Assembly: GCA_031547305.1 (NCBI GenBank)
Contig: JAVBSC010000123.1
Location: forward strand, 1 to 22,495
Length of the DNA stretch: 22,495 nt
Reading direction: 5' to 3'
From: JAVBSC01 sp031547305
Lineage (GTDB): Bacteria > Desulfobacterota > Desulfovibrionia > Desulfovibrionales > Desulfovibrionaceae
Position 1 is the first letter of the stretch. Every line of letters begins with the position of its first letter. Position numbers and translations under genes: made by a program. Positions 7,371 through 14,722 of this stretch are shown one piece after another. The notes under the pieces are model-generated. The model was given only the letters and a program-made list of their open reading frames with translations. It was not told the DNA's origin and ran no database searches.

Positions 7371-8201
7371 TTAAAGATTCACTAACTCCACTTCTTCCTC
7401 CGCAAGGGACAGCTCCATGAACAAGCCGCCCACCCTGGCGAAGCGGGACGCATCGTCCGTGGTCATAAAGCGGATGTCGCCCAAAGCGCCGGGCCGGGCC
7501 GGCTCCCGCAAAAGGCCTTCCGTTGCCAGGCGCTCACGCACGGCCCTGGCCGTGGTCCGGGCGGAATCCACAATGGCCACCTCCGGTCCGGTGACCTTGC
7601 GGATGGCCCCGGCCAGGGGCGGAAAATGCGTGCAGCCCAGAACCAGGGTATCCGGCCGGGAGGATTCCCGGTTGAACAGGGCATCCAGATAATGCGCGGC
7701 CACGGCTTCCGCTATGGGGCCGCTCATCAGGCCTTCCTCGGCCAGCGAGACGAACAGCGGGCAGGCCTGGCCGAGCACGGTGAAGTCCGGCCGGAGCCGG
7801 AATATGGCCTGGTGGTAAGCCCGCTGCCGGATGGTGGATTCCGTGCCGATGACCGCGATGACCCCGCCGCATGAAGCCTGAACAGCGGCCTGCGCGCCAG
7901 GCTCCACCACACCCAGAACCGCCGTGTGGGGATAAGCTTGGCGCAGCTCCGGCAGGGCGGCGGCCGTGGCCGTGTTGCAGGCCACCACCAAAAGCTTCAC
8001 GCCCCGTTCCACCAGCCTGGCCGTGGCTTGCAGGGAATAGCGGGCCACTGTGGCCCCGCTCTTTGTGCCGTACGGCAGGCGGGCCGTATCGCCCAGGTAG
8101 AGCAAATTCTCGCCGGGCAGTTCCGCCCGGATGGCCCTGAGCACGGTCAGGCCGCCCACCCCGGAATCAAAGACGCCTATCGGCAAATCGCGCGTGTCCA
8201 T
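7371..8201 (-). CDS. murI: Glutamate racemase MurI
   Basis: This 276-residue protein converts L-glutamate to D-glutamate for peptidoglycan. The family motifs are all present: FDSGVGGLTVL (D12, S13), LPYGTK, VVACNTATA with catalytic C75, GVVEPG, and LVLGCTHFPPL with the second catalytic C190. The ATG at 8201 gives the standard MurI start. It lies 6 bp after the stop of the pyridoxal-kinase-like gene, so the two are almost certainly co-transcribed and the ribosome-binding site (GAGGAAG) lies inside the upstream gene. The enzyme is cytoplasmic and usually essential. Confidence 0.96.
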   Translation of the reverse strand: MDTRDLPIGVFDSGVGGLTVLRAIRAELPGENLLYLGDTARLPYGTKSGATVARYSLQATARLVERGVKLLVVACNTATAAALPELRQAYPHTAVLGVVEPGAQAAVQASCGGVIAVIGTESTIRQRAYHQAIFRLRPDFTVLGQACPLFVSLAEEGLMSGPIAEAVAAHYLDALFNRESSRPDTLVLGCTHFPPLAGAIRKVTGPEVAIVDSARTTARAVRERLATEGLLREPARPGALGDIRFMTTDDASRFARVGGLFMELSLAEEEVELVNL

Positions 8202-8207
8202 ATCCAG

Positions 8208-9116
8208 TCAATCTTCCTCGCTCAAAAGCTCGTAGCTTCCGCCGCTCAAGGGGGCATGCAGCGCGTCCAGAACGCGCTCCAGCAAAATGCCTTCCCGGCA
8301 GGGCCGGGTGTGCCCGAAAGTGGCGCGTATGCCCATGGTCACAAAGTTCACGGCCCGGTCCATGGATATGGGCAGGCTGTCGCCCAGGAGCAGGCTGCCG
8401 GTGAGCACGCTGGTGAAAGTGTCGCCCGTGCCCGGATAAAAAGCCGGGATGTAGCGGCAGTCCACCTGCCAGAAGCGCCCGCTGCGCCGCTCAAAAGCGG
8501 CCACGGAGCTTGATCCCTTGTGTCCGCTCAGGGGCACGCTGGTGATCACGGCCATTTCCGGCCCCATGTCCGACAAGCGGCGCAGCCAGCGTTTAAGCGT
8601 CTTTTGGTCCATTACCGCCCCGGAATCCGGCAGGGCCGCTTCCGGGCAGGGCTCGTCCAGCAACAGGGCCGCTTCCGTAAGATTCGGGGTTATGCAGTTG
8701 GCTTTGCCCACCAGCTCGCGCATAGCCGCGACTATCTCCGGCGTCATGGTCGGATCCAGTTTGCCGTTGTCGCCAAGGACAGGGTCCACCACGGCCAGAC
8801 CGCCCTTGTCCAGGCAACTGTTTATGCAGTCGGCCACAATGGCCGCCTGGGCCGCGGAGCCCAAAAAGCCGCTGTACACCGCGTCAAACTTCAGGCCCAG
8901 GCGTTTCCAATGCTCCAGAAAATCCCGCATGGCCGCGCTTAAATCCACAAAGCAAAAATCGTCAAACCCGCTGGTCTGGGTGGACAGCACCGCCGTGGGC
9001 AAAGGGCATACCTCTATGCCCAGAGTGGACAGCACCGGTATGACCACAGTGAGCGAAGTGTGCCCCAGGCCGGACAAATCATGTATTGCCGCGACGCGAA
9101 TAACCGGAGACCGCAT
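8208..9116 (-). CDS. Pyridoxamine/pyridoxal kinase (PdxY/PdxK type)
   Basis: This is a 302-residue ribokinase-fold kinase. It has the PdxY/PdxK hallmarks: IHDLSGLGHTSL near the start, VLSTQTSGFDD (residues 43-53), YSGFLGSAAQ, DPVLGDNGKLD (111-121), ITPNLTEAALLL, and the catalytic PGTGDTF with D232 as the expected base. It likely phosphorylates pyridoxal, pyridoxine or pyridoxamine to make or salvage pyridoxal 5'-phosphate. The ATG at 9116 is preceded by AGAGGAT. The murI gene follows after 6 bp. The leader contains a large hairpin (9141-9191), and a perfect TATAAT lies at 9220-9225 on the minus strand. PdxY and PdxK cannot be separated with certainty by eye. Confidence 0.9.
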   Translation of the reverse strand: MRSPVIRVAAIHDLSGLGHTSLTVVIPVLSTLGIEVCPLPTAVLSTQTSGFDDFCFVDLSAAMRDFLEHWKRLGLKFDAVYSGFLGSAAQAAIVADCINSCLDKGGLAVVDPVLGDNGKLDPTMTPEIVAAMRELVGKANCITPNLTEAALLLDEPCPEAALPDSGAVMDQKTLKRWLRRLSDMGPEMAVITSVPLSGHKGSSSVAAFERRSGRFWQVDCRYIPAFYPGTGDTFTSVLTGSLLLGDSLPISMDRAVNFVTMGIRATFGHTRPCREGILLERVLDALHAPLSGGSYELLSEED

Positions 9117-9140
9117 GGAAAATCCTCTTGTGTGGAATAT

Positions 9141-9191
9141 GTGGGGAAGGGGAAAAACATCTTTTCAAAGGGGTTTTTCCCCCTACCCCAC
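9141..9191 (-). other. Large 51-base hairpin in the leader of the pyridoxal-kinase-like gene
   Basis: GTGGGG (9141-9146) pairs with CCCCAC (9186-9191) and GGGGAAAAAC (9149-9158) pairs with GTTTTTCCCC (9173-9182). Only small bulges interrupt the stem, and CTTT/AAAG can form on top. No T-run follows on either strand. It lies between a TATAAT box (9220-9225) and the start codon (9116), so it would be in the 5' untranslated region, or it is a dispersed palindromic element of the genome. Confidence 0.65.
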
Positions 9192-9219
9192 GCCGTATCA
9201 CCTTTTCCCTAAACTTTTC

Positions 9220-9225
9220 ATTATA
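9220..9225 (-). promoter_or_regulatory. Possible -10 box for the pyridoxal-kinase-like gene and murI
   Basis: Read on the minus strand this is a perfect TATAAT in an AT-rich patch about 100 bases upstream of the start codon. I see no good -35 hexamer at the usual distance, so it is a weak call. Confidence 0.3.
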
Positions 9226-9299
9226 TTGCATATAACAAAAAGCCGCCTCAGGGATAAGGGCCGTTCGTACCGGCGAAGAGCACCACAGTCTTAAAAAAA

Positions 9300-9328
9300 T
9301 TGCAAGCTTTATGCGATAAGGGTATAGA
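9300..9328 (+). promoter_or_regulatory. Candidate sigma-70 promoter for the hemW-like gene
   Basis: TTGCAA (9300-9305), a 17-base spacer and TATAGA (9323-9328) lie 52 bases upstream of the ATG at 9381. Both hexamers match 4 of 6 consensus bases. The rest of the divergent spacer 9192-9299 shows nothing further that I recognise. Confidence 0.38.
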
Positions 9329-9380
9329 AGCGCAAAGCTTTGCCTTTGGCTTCGCTATATTCCAGGGAGACCCCAGCCGC

Positions 9381-10580
9381 ATGCTCCTGTACATCCACGT
9401 GCCCTTTTGCGCCAGCCGCTGCGCCTACTGCTCGTTCTACTCCACCGTGCTCGCGCCCGGCGGCCAGGGCGCGGAAGCCTTGCGCGGCTACCTGGACGGC
9501 CTGTTCAGGGAGCTGGATTTCTGGTCTGAACGCCTGGAGCGCCCCAAGGTGGAAACCGTGTTCTTTGGCGGCGGCACGCCAAGCCTGCTGCCGGACAAGG
9601 CCGTCGCTCTGATCATGCGGCGGGTGCGCAAGGCTTTTCACCTTGCTGAAAGCGCGGAAATAACCCTGGAGGGCAACCCGGATTCCCTGCTTACTCCGGG
9701 CTATCTGGAGGGAATTTTCAAGGCCGGGGTGAACCGGCTCTCCATGGGCGTGCAAAGCCTGGATGACGAGTTGCTCCGCCTCCTGGGCCGCCGGCATACC
9801 GCCAGGGAGGCCATGGCCGCTTACGAGCAGGCCAGGATTTGCGGCTTTGCCAACATAAACCTGGACCTGATCTGGGGGCTGCCCGGCCAGCGCCTGCGCC
9901 TGTGGCTGGAAGACCTGCGGCACGTTGTGGAGCTTAAGCCCGAGCACTTGTCCTGCTACGGCCTGACCCTGGAGGATGACGCGCCTCTGCGCGAGGTCTG
10001 CGCCAAAGGCGCGCTGGAGCTGCCGCCGGAAAAAGATCTTTCCGGCATGTACGCTTACGGCGCGGAACTTCTGGAATCCCACGGCTACCTGCATTACGAA
10101 ATTTCCAACTTCGCCCGCATGGGCTACACCTGCCGCCACAACCTGGGCTACTGGGAAGGCGCGGACTACCTGGGCGTGGGCCCGGCCGCCTCTTCCACCA
10201 TCAGTTCCACCCGCTGGTCCAACCCGGCGGATCTGGAAGCCTGGGCGCTTGAAACGCGGGAAGGCGGCCTGGGCAAAAACGCCGAGCTCCTGGACCACCG
10301 GACCAAGGTGCTGGAACTGATCATGCTGCGCCTGCGCACCGCGCGCGGCCTGCGCTTTAAAGCCTACAAAGACCTTACAGGACGGGACTTTATGCAGGAC
10401 AACCGCCAGCTCATCCGCGCCCTGCACCAGAAGGGTTTTTTACGCATCCGCAACGGCTACCTGAGCCTGACCAACGCGGGCATGCTGGTTTCCAACTCCA
10501 TTCTGGAGCACCTGTTCGCCGCTGTCGGCGAACAGCTTAAAAAGGGCCTTCCGGCCGAATCCGCAAAATCTCTGGAGTGA
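9381..10580 (+). CDS. hemW: Radical SAM heme chaperone HemW (oxygen-independent coproporphyrinogen oxidase-like)
   Basis: This 399-residue protein starts at the ATG at 9381, giving the canonical MLLYIHVPFC start; AGGGAG lies 11 bases upstream. The radical SAM cysteines are C10, C14 and C17 (FCASRCAYCSF). Other family blocks are ETVFFGGGTPSLLP, NLDLIWGLPGQ, LSCYGLTLEDDAPL, YEISNFARMGYTCRHNLGYW and EYLG-like DYLGVGPAASS. The C-terminal HemW domain is present. Family knowledge: HemW proteins bind heme and insert it into target proteins rather than oxidising coproporphyrinogen, though HemN-type activity cannot be excluded from sequence alone. A YdcZ-type gene starts 5 bp after its stop and is probably co-transcribed. 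Confidence 0.9.
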   Translation: MLLYIHVPFCASRCAYCSFYSTVLAPGGQGAEALRGYLDGLFRELDFWSERLERPKVETVFFGGGTPSLLPDKAVALIMRRVRKAFHLAESAEITLEGNPDSLLTPGYLEGIFKAGVNRLSMGVQSLDDELLRLLGRRHTAREAMAAYEQARICGFANINLDLIWGLPGQRLRLWLEDLRHVVELKPEHLSCYGLTLEDDAPLREVCAKGALELPPEKDLSGMYAYGAELLESHGYLHYEISNFARMGYTCRHNLGYWEGADYLGVGPAASSTISSTRWSNPADLEAWALETREGGLGKNAELLDHRTKVLELIMLRLRTARGLRFKAYKDLTGRDFMQDNRQLIRALHQKGFLRIRNGYLSLTNAGMLVSNSILEHLFAAVGEQLKKGLPAESAKSLE

Positions 10581-10585
10581 CGCCC

Positions 10586-11026
10586 ATGTATCTTCTTCCG
10601 ATCCTGCTCGCCCTGGCCGCCGGCGCTCTGCTGCCCGTCCAGAGCGGCGTAAACGCCACCTTGAACAACGACTGGGCGCGCAACGCGGCCCTGGTGTCCT
10701 TTATTTCCTTTGGCGTCGGCACATTGACCGCCGGCGCGTATCTGCTGGCCTCCAGAGCCGCCATTCCGCCGCTGAACGGCCAGACCCAGTTCTGGCAGTG
10801 GTGCGGAGGGGCCATGGGCGCGTTTTTTGTGGGCGTGAGCGTCTGGCTGGTGCCGCGCCTGGGGGCCTCGGCCATGATCGCCCTGATTCTGCTGGGCCAG
10901 ATCCTGAGCGGCCTGCTCCTGGATCAGTTCGGCCTGCTGGGCTACAGCGTCCGCCCCATAAGCTGGCAGCGCCTTCTGGGCCTGGTCGTTATGGGATTCG
11001 GGGTTTTTCTGGTTAAAAAATATTGA
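10586..11026 (+). CDS. DMT-superfamily membrane protein, YdcZ/DUF606 family
   Basis: This protein has 146 residues and five hydrophobic segments. It has the DUF606 pattern: LLALAAGALLPVQSGVNATL at the start, FISFGVGTLTAG, a QFWQWCGGAMGAFFVG block, VPRLGASAMIALILLGQ and a final GFGVFLVKKY helix. The ATG at 10586 is preceded by GGAG (10574-10577), which lies in the end of hemW; a GTG at 10577 overlapping the hemW stop is the alternative. It is an inner-membrane protein of the drug/metabolite transporter superfamily with no known substrate. I see no functional link to HemW beyond operon position. Confidence 0.85.
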   Translation: MYLLPILLALAAGALLPVQSGVNATLNNDWARNAALVSFISFGVGTLTAGAYLLASRAAIPPLNGQTQFWQWCGGAMGAFFVGVSVWLVPRLGASAMIALILLGQILSGLLLDQFGLLGYSVRPISWQRLLGLVVMGFGVFLVKKY

Positions 11027-11032
11027 AAATGG

Positions 11033-11102
11033 CAACGGGCACGCGTAGTAACGCATGCCCGTTGAGCTCCGGTCTGTCGGAGCAATGTGGCTTTATTGCT
11101 CC
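11033..11102. terminator. Two tandem hairpins between convergent genes
   Basis: Hairpin A (11033-11064) has a perfect 9 bp stem CAACGGGCA/TGCCCGTTG with an inner GCGT/ACGC stem. Hairpin B (11079-11102) has a perfect 8 bp stem GGAGCAAT/ATTGCTCC with an 8-base loop. They lie between the converging YdcZ-type and glutamate-synthase-like genes. Neither has a clear T-run, so they are likely 3' end structures or Rho-assisted terminators acting in both directions. Confidence 0.55.
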
Positions 11103-11114
11103 AAGACCCGGAAA

Positions 11115-12746
11115 TCAATGCGTCAGGATGGCTCTGGCCGCCGTGTCCTGCACTTCGGTAATGAAGGGGATGCCGGTTTCCCGCTCCACTTCGCGGTTGG
11201 CGGAAGCTATGTCTGAACGGCTGAGTTCCGCCAGGCTGAACTTGCGCGCCCCGGCCATGAATTGCTGCAAGCCGGCGGCCAGCTTGTCCACCAAAGTCCA
11301 CATGGCAATGGCCCCGAAAGGCAGCTCGGCCATGACATTCCGGCCGACCTTCTGTTGCAGGCTGTGATAGCCGGCAAAAATGGTCTCCGCGGAAAGGCCT
11401 ATCTCTTCCACGCTCTTGGGCAGCCTGTCCCAGTTGCCGTACACCTTGTCCCGATTTTCCGGCTTAAGCACTCCCTCGATGTTGGAACCCAAAAAGCCCG
11501 GCACCATCATGGCCCGGCCCATACAGATGAGCTTGACGTAAGGCGCGCCCAGGGCCAAGCCCTTAAAGATGGCGCTGGGCCTTGCAAACCCGCCGGCAAA
11601 GGCCATGTCCGCCGGCTTGTGCCCCTGGGCGGCCACAAGGACGGCGTATTCGTGGGCCTTGGCGTGCAGCAGCAGGGACGGCACGCCCCAGTGGTCCATC
11701 ATGTCCCAGGGGCTCATGCCGGTGCCTCCGCCGGCGCCGTCAACATTCAGCAGGTCCAGCCCGGCTTCGGCGGCCAGCTTTATGGCCATGGCCAGACCTT
11801 CCATGCCGTAGGCCCCGGTCTTCAGGGTGATGCGCTTGTAGCCCAGGCGGCGCAGGTAGGTGACGTTATCCAGAAAATCCCCGCGCACTTCCTCGAAACT
11901 ATGCAGGTTGGTATAGCCAAGGCGGCTGTGCCGGTCAAAATGATGCAGGGCGCCATTGGCAAAAGCTTCCGCCACTTCCGGCAGATCCGGCCGCGGGTCC
12001 AGCAGGTAGCCCCGGTTTTGCAGGAATCTGGCGTATTCAATGTCTTTGACCGATATTTCCCCGCCAATGTCTTTGGCGCCCTGGCCCCACTTAAGCTCCA
12101 TAACCACGGAGTCGCCGAACTTGTCCATTACGTATTCGGCCAGGCCGTTACGGGCGTCCTCCACATTCATCTGCACAAAAATCGCCCCATAGCCGTCATG
12201 GTAGCGCCGATAAGCGGCGATGCGGCGGTCCAGTTCCGGGGAATCCACAACTTTACGGTTAGTGAACTGGGAATCCGGGTCCACACCGACCACGTTTTCG
12301 CCAATAACCATGGGAATGCCGCACAGTGCGCAGCCAGCGGCGAAAGAATCCCAATACTTGGCCGCGACCGCCGTGGAACCAAGCGCCCCGGTCATGAACG
12401 GATAGCGGCACTTGATTTTGCTGCCGTTGCCAAAGCCGGTTTCCAGAGAGACCTCGGTAAACAGGGCGTCGCCCATGGCCGCGCTGGCGGGCGCGCCGCG
12501 CGCCCCGTAGTTGTAGCCCTGAATGCGCAAGGCATTGTAGCTTACCCCCAAGGGATTGGTATTGCCGCTGCCCGCCGTGATGGAGCCGAAATCCCTGGGG
12601 TACAGGGTTTCCCGCCCCTTAAGGCAGGACAGCCAGGTTTCGCACCGGCCCGCGCAATCCGCCCGGCACATGGTGCACAGGCCGGATTCCGTCGGGTTGC
12701 CTCTGTTGTTTGTGGATAAAACATCATTGCTCTTTAACTGCCGCAT
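11115..12746 (-). CDS. FMN-binding glutamate synthase-like protein with N-terminal cysteine cluster
   Basis: This is a 543-residue protein. The ATG at 12746 has a GGAGGA ribosome-binding site 4-5 bases upstream. The core is the glutamate synthase FMN-barrel: PFMTGALGSTAV, MELKWGQGAK followed by GG-E-ISVKD, KTGAYGMEGLAMAI, and LNVDGAGGGTGMSP. The amidotransferase and NADPH-binding parts of a full glutamate synthase are absent. The N-terminus carries five cysteines in 18 residues, C24, C27, C31, C35 and C41, which could bind an Fe-S cluster. In classical GltB the cluster cysteines instead follow the FMN domain. The protein is cytoplasmic and the substrate is unknown. The gene stands alone, with AT-rich DNA upstream and a convergent neighbour. 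Confidence 0.88.
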   Translation of the reverse strand: MRQLKSNDVLSTNNRGNPTESGLCTMCRADCAGRCETWLSCLKGRETLYPRDFGSITAGSGNTNPLGVSYNALRIQGYNYGARGAPASAAMGDALFTEVSLETGFGNGSKIKCRYPFMTGALGSTAVAAKYWDSFAAGCALCGIPMVIGENVVGVDPDSQFTNRKVVDSPELDRRIAAYRRYHDGYGAIFVQMNVEDARNGLAEYVMDKFGDSVVMELKWGQGAKDIGGEISVKDIEYARFLQNRGYLLDPRPDLPEVAEAFANGALHHFDRHSRLGYTNLHSFEEVRGDFLDNVTYLRRLGYKRITLKTGAYGMEGLAMAIKLAAEAGLDLLNVDGAGGGTGMSPWDMMDHWGVPSLLLHAKAHEYAVLVAAQGHKPADMAFAGGFARPSAIFKGLALGAPYVKLICMGRAMMVPGFLGSNIEGVLKPENRDKVYGNWDRLPKSVEEIGLSAETIFAGYHSLQQKVGRNVMAELPFGAIAMWTLVDKLAAGLQQFMAGARKFSLAELSRSDIASANREVERETGIPFITEVQDTAARAILTH

Positions 12747-12756
12747 AAAATCCTCC

Positions 12757-13080
12757 TGTAAAAATTAACGGGCATCAGCGCTCCGTAACAACAAATTATC
12801 TATACGCATTATACAGATCAAGCAAAATATCCACTTTTCAAAGAACATTCCAAAATGTATAATTATAATACAATATAAAAGCGCTGCAATATAATTATAG
12901 AAAATAACATAAAAACATTTAGTATAATTTATTATTTAGCAATATAAAATATTATTTTTAAATTATTATAAAAAATATTACAATATAGATTAATTTTTAA
13001 GCACCAAACTGATTTGCGAAAAAACAAGAAGAATATGAGCGGTAATTACCGCTTGACCATTTACGCGTAATAGGAGTCAT
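12757..13080. other. AT-rich intergenic block with palindromes, no gene seen
   Basis: This stretch is far richer in A and T than its surroundings. Two copies of the palindrome TATAATTATA begin at 12858 and 12890, exactly 32 bp apart. A perfect 16 bp palindrome AGCGGTAATTACCGCT lies at 13038-13053, and a 10 bp palindrome TTACGCGTAA at 13061-13070. It separates divergent genes, the glutamate-synthase-like gene (minus) and the response regulator (plus), and therefore probably holds both promoters. I could not settle on a reliable -35/-10 pair because many -10-like hexamers occur. No ORF in it looks coding. Confidence 0.6.
13038..13053. promoter_or_regulatory. Perfect 16 bp palindrome, candidate operator
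   Basis: AGCGGTAATTACCGCT is its own reverse complement and lies in the divergent promoter region. Its form fits a dimeric helix-turn-helix regulator site. The regulator is unknown; the adjacent NtrC-family protein is one candidate. Confidence 0.45.
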
Positions 13081-13318
13081 TCCATTATTAATTATGTAAT
13101 GGCTTCTCAGTTTGACGACAAACCCGGCAAGGCCGTTTTTTGTAAAGGCACGCCCGCTCCGGGCTTCCGGCGGCAATGAATGCCGCCCCTCCTTTGCGGC
13201 GTGCTGTTGTCAAAAAATACTTCGAAGGCCGGCCGGCGATCCGGAGCGGCGGCAAAAAATCAAAAAAACAAAAGCCGTCTTTCTTGGTTTTTGCCGGTTC
13301 TTCTGTTATGTTTCGGAA
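13081..13318 (+). other. GC-rich, foldable 5' region of the response regulator gene
   Basis: This holds CGGC-AAG-GCCG followed by six T (13125-13141), a perfect 7 bp hairpin GGCGGCA/TGCCGCC with a 5-base loop (13169-13187), and a long-range pair CCGCTCCGG (13154-13162) with CCGGAGCGG (13241-13249). It would form a structured leader of the regulator message. No convincing gene lies here. Confidence 0.4.
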
Positions 13319-14698
13319 ATGAGCGAACATACCCATCTTCTGGTCATTGACGACGAAAAAAACTACCTTCTGGTGCTTGAGGCCCTGCTCACCGACGCGG
13401 GCCACAAGGTCACCACCATCAATGATCCGCTCACGGCCCTGACCTTTCTGGAGGAATCCGAAGTCGACGTCGTGGTCACGGACATGAAAATGCCGAAGAT
13501 CAGCGGCAAAGACGTGCTCGCGCGCATCAAAAAGGATTACCCGCACGTGCCGGTGTTGATCATGACCGCCTTCGGCAGCATTGAAAGCGCCGTGGAGGTC
13601 ATGAAGCTCGGGGCCTTCGACTACATAACCAAACCGTTTTCCAACGACGAGCTGCTGCTTTCCGTGCAGAACGCGGCGGAACTTTCCAAAGCGCACCGCC
13701 GCTACCGCCTGTTGTACGAAAATTTGCAGGAACGTTATGGCCTGCACCACATCATCGGCAAAAGCAAAGGCATTCAGGAAGTCCTGTCTCTGGTGGACCG
13801 GGCCGCGCCCAGCCGCAGCAACGTGCTGATCTCCGGCGAATCCGGCACCGGCAAGGAACTGGTGGCCAAAGCCATTCACTTCGCCTCCCCGCGCAAGAAC
13901 GGGCCGTTCATCAGCGTAAACTGCATGGCCTTGAACGCCGGAGTGCTGGAAAGCGAGCTGTTCGGGCACGAGAAAGGCTCTTTTACCGGCGCTGTGGCCA
14001 TGCGGCGCGGCCGCTTTGAGCTGGCGCACGGCGGTACCCTGTTCCTGGATGAAATCGGCGAGCTTTCCCACGACATGCAGGTTAAACTCTTGCGGGTGCT
14101 TCAGGAGCGCAAGTTTGAGCGGGTGGGCGGCACAGGGGAGATCGAGGTGGACATCCGGGTGGTTACGGCCACCAACAAAGATCTCCTCAAGGAAGTGGAA
14201 CAGGGCAACTTCCGCGAAGATCTGTATTACCGGCTGAATGTGGTGCACGTGGCCCTGCCGCCCCTGCGCGAACGGCGGGAGGACATTCCGTTGCTGGTGG
14301 CCCATTTTGCGGAAAAAATCGCCAGGGACAACAACCAGCCGCCCAAAACCTTTGGCGTGGACGCCATGGACTACCTTACCGGCTACGAATGGCCGGGCAA
14401 CATCCGCCAGTTGGAAAACGTGGTGGAGCGCTGCATGGTCATGGTCCAGGGCGCTGTGGTTATGGCCGAGGACCTGCCGCCGGAGGTCAAGGACGAGGAA
14501 ACGCAGCTTAAAAGCGCCCTGGATTTTCTGCCCGTGCAACTGGATCTGGCGGACACTCTGGACAAACTGGAAGCCGCGTTGATCCGGCGGGCGCTTGCGC
14601 GCGCGGATTTTGTTCAGGTCAAGGCGGCTGAGCTTTTGGGCATATCCAAAAGCCTTTTGCAATATAAATTGCGCAAGTACGGGATTACCGGCCACTAA
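13319..14698 (+). CDS. Sigma-54-dependent response regulator, NtrC family
   Basis: This 459-residue protein has three domains. The receiver (1-120) has D11/D12, phospho-acceptor D55 (VVTDMKMP), T83 and K105 (ITKPF). The AAA+ domain (about 143-378) has Walker A GESGTGKE (173-180), Walker B LFLDEIGE (241-248), VTATNKDL, the FREDLYYRLNV block and PLRERREDIP. The Fis-type helix-turn-helix covers about 415-457 (KAAELLGISKSLLQYKLRKYG). The sigma-54 contact loop reads GSFTGA (220-225) instead of GAFTGA, a known variant. The ATG at 13319 fits the family start although its ribosome-binding site is weak; the frame is open upstream without coding character. No histidine kinase is visible in the window. 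It likely controls the amphi-Trp gene that follows or distant sigma-54 promoters. Confidence 0.93.
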   Translation: MSEHTHLLVIDDEKNYLLVLEALLTDAGHKVTTINDPLTALTFLEESEVDVVVTDMKMPKISGKDVLARIKKDYPHVPVLIMTAFGSIESAVEVMKLGAFDYITKPFSNDELLLSVQNAAELSKAHRRYRLLYENLQERYGLHHIIGKSKGIQEVLSLVDRAAPSRSNVLISGESGTGKELVAKAIHFASPRKNGPFISVNCMALNAGVLESELFGHEKGSFTGAVAMRRGRFELAHGGTLFLDEIGELSHDMQVKLLRVLQERKFERVGGTGEIEVDIRVVTATNKDLLKEVEQGNFREDLYYRLNVVHVALPPLRERREDIPLLVAHFAEKIARDNNQPPKTFGVDAMDYLTGYEWPGNIRQLENVVERCMVMVQGAVVMAEDLPPEVKDEETQLKSALDFLPVQLDLADTLDKLEAALIRRALARADFVQVKAAELLGISKSLLQYKLRKYGITGH

Positions 14699-14722
14699 AA
14701 CCAGATCTGACGGAGAGATTAC

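Noticed and set aside
11262..12719. A 485-codon plus-strand open frame
   Set aside because: It is antisense to the glutamate-synthase-like gene, with no ribosome-binding site or recognisable domain.
13099..13179. A 26-codon ATG frame in the regulator leader as a leader peptide
   Set aside because: The nearest AGGAG (13072-13076) is 22 bases away from the ATG and the peptide has no attenuation-type codon run, so it is not listed as a gene.
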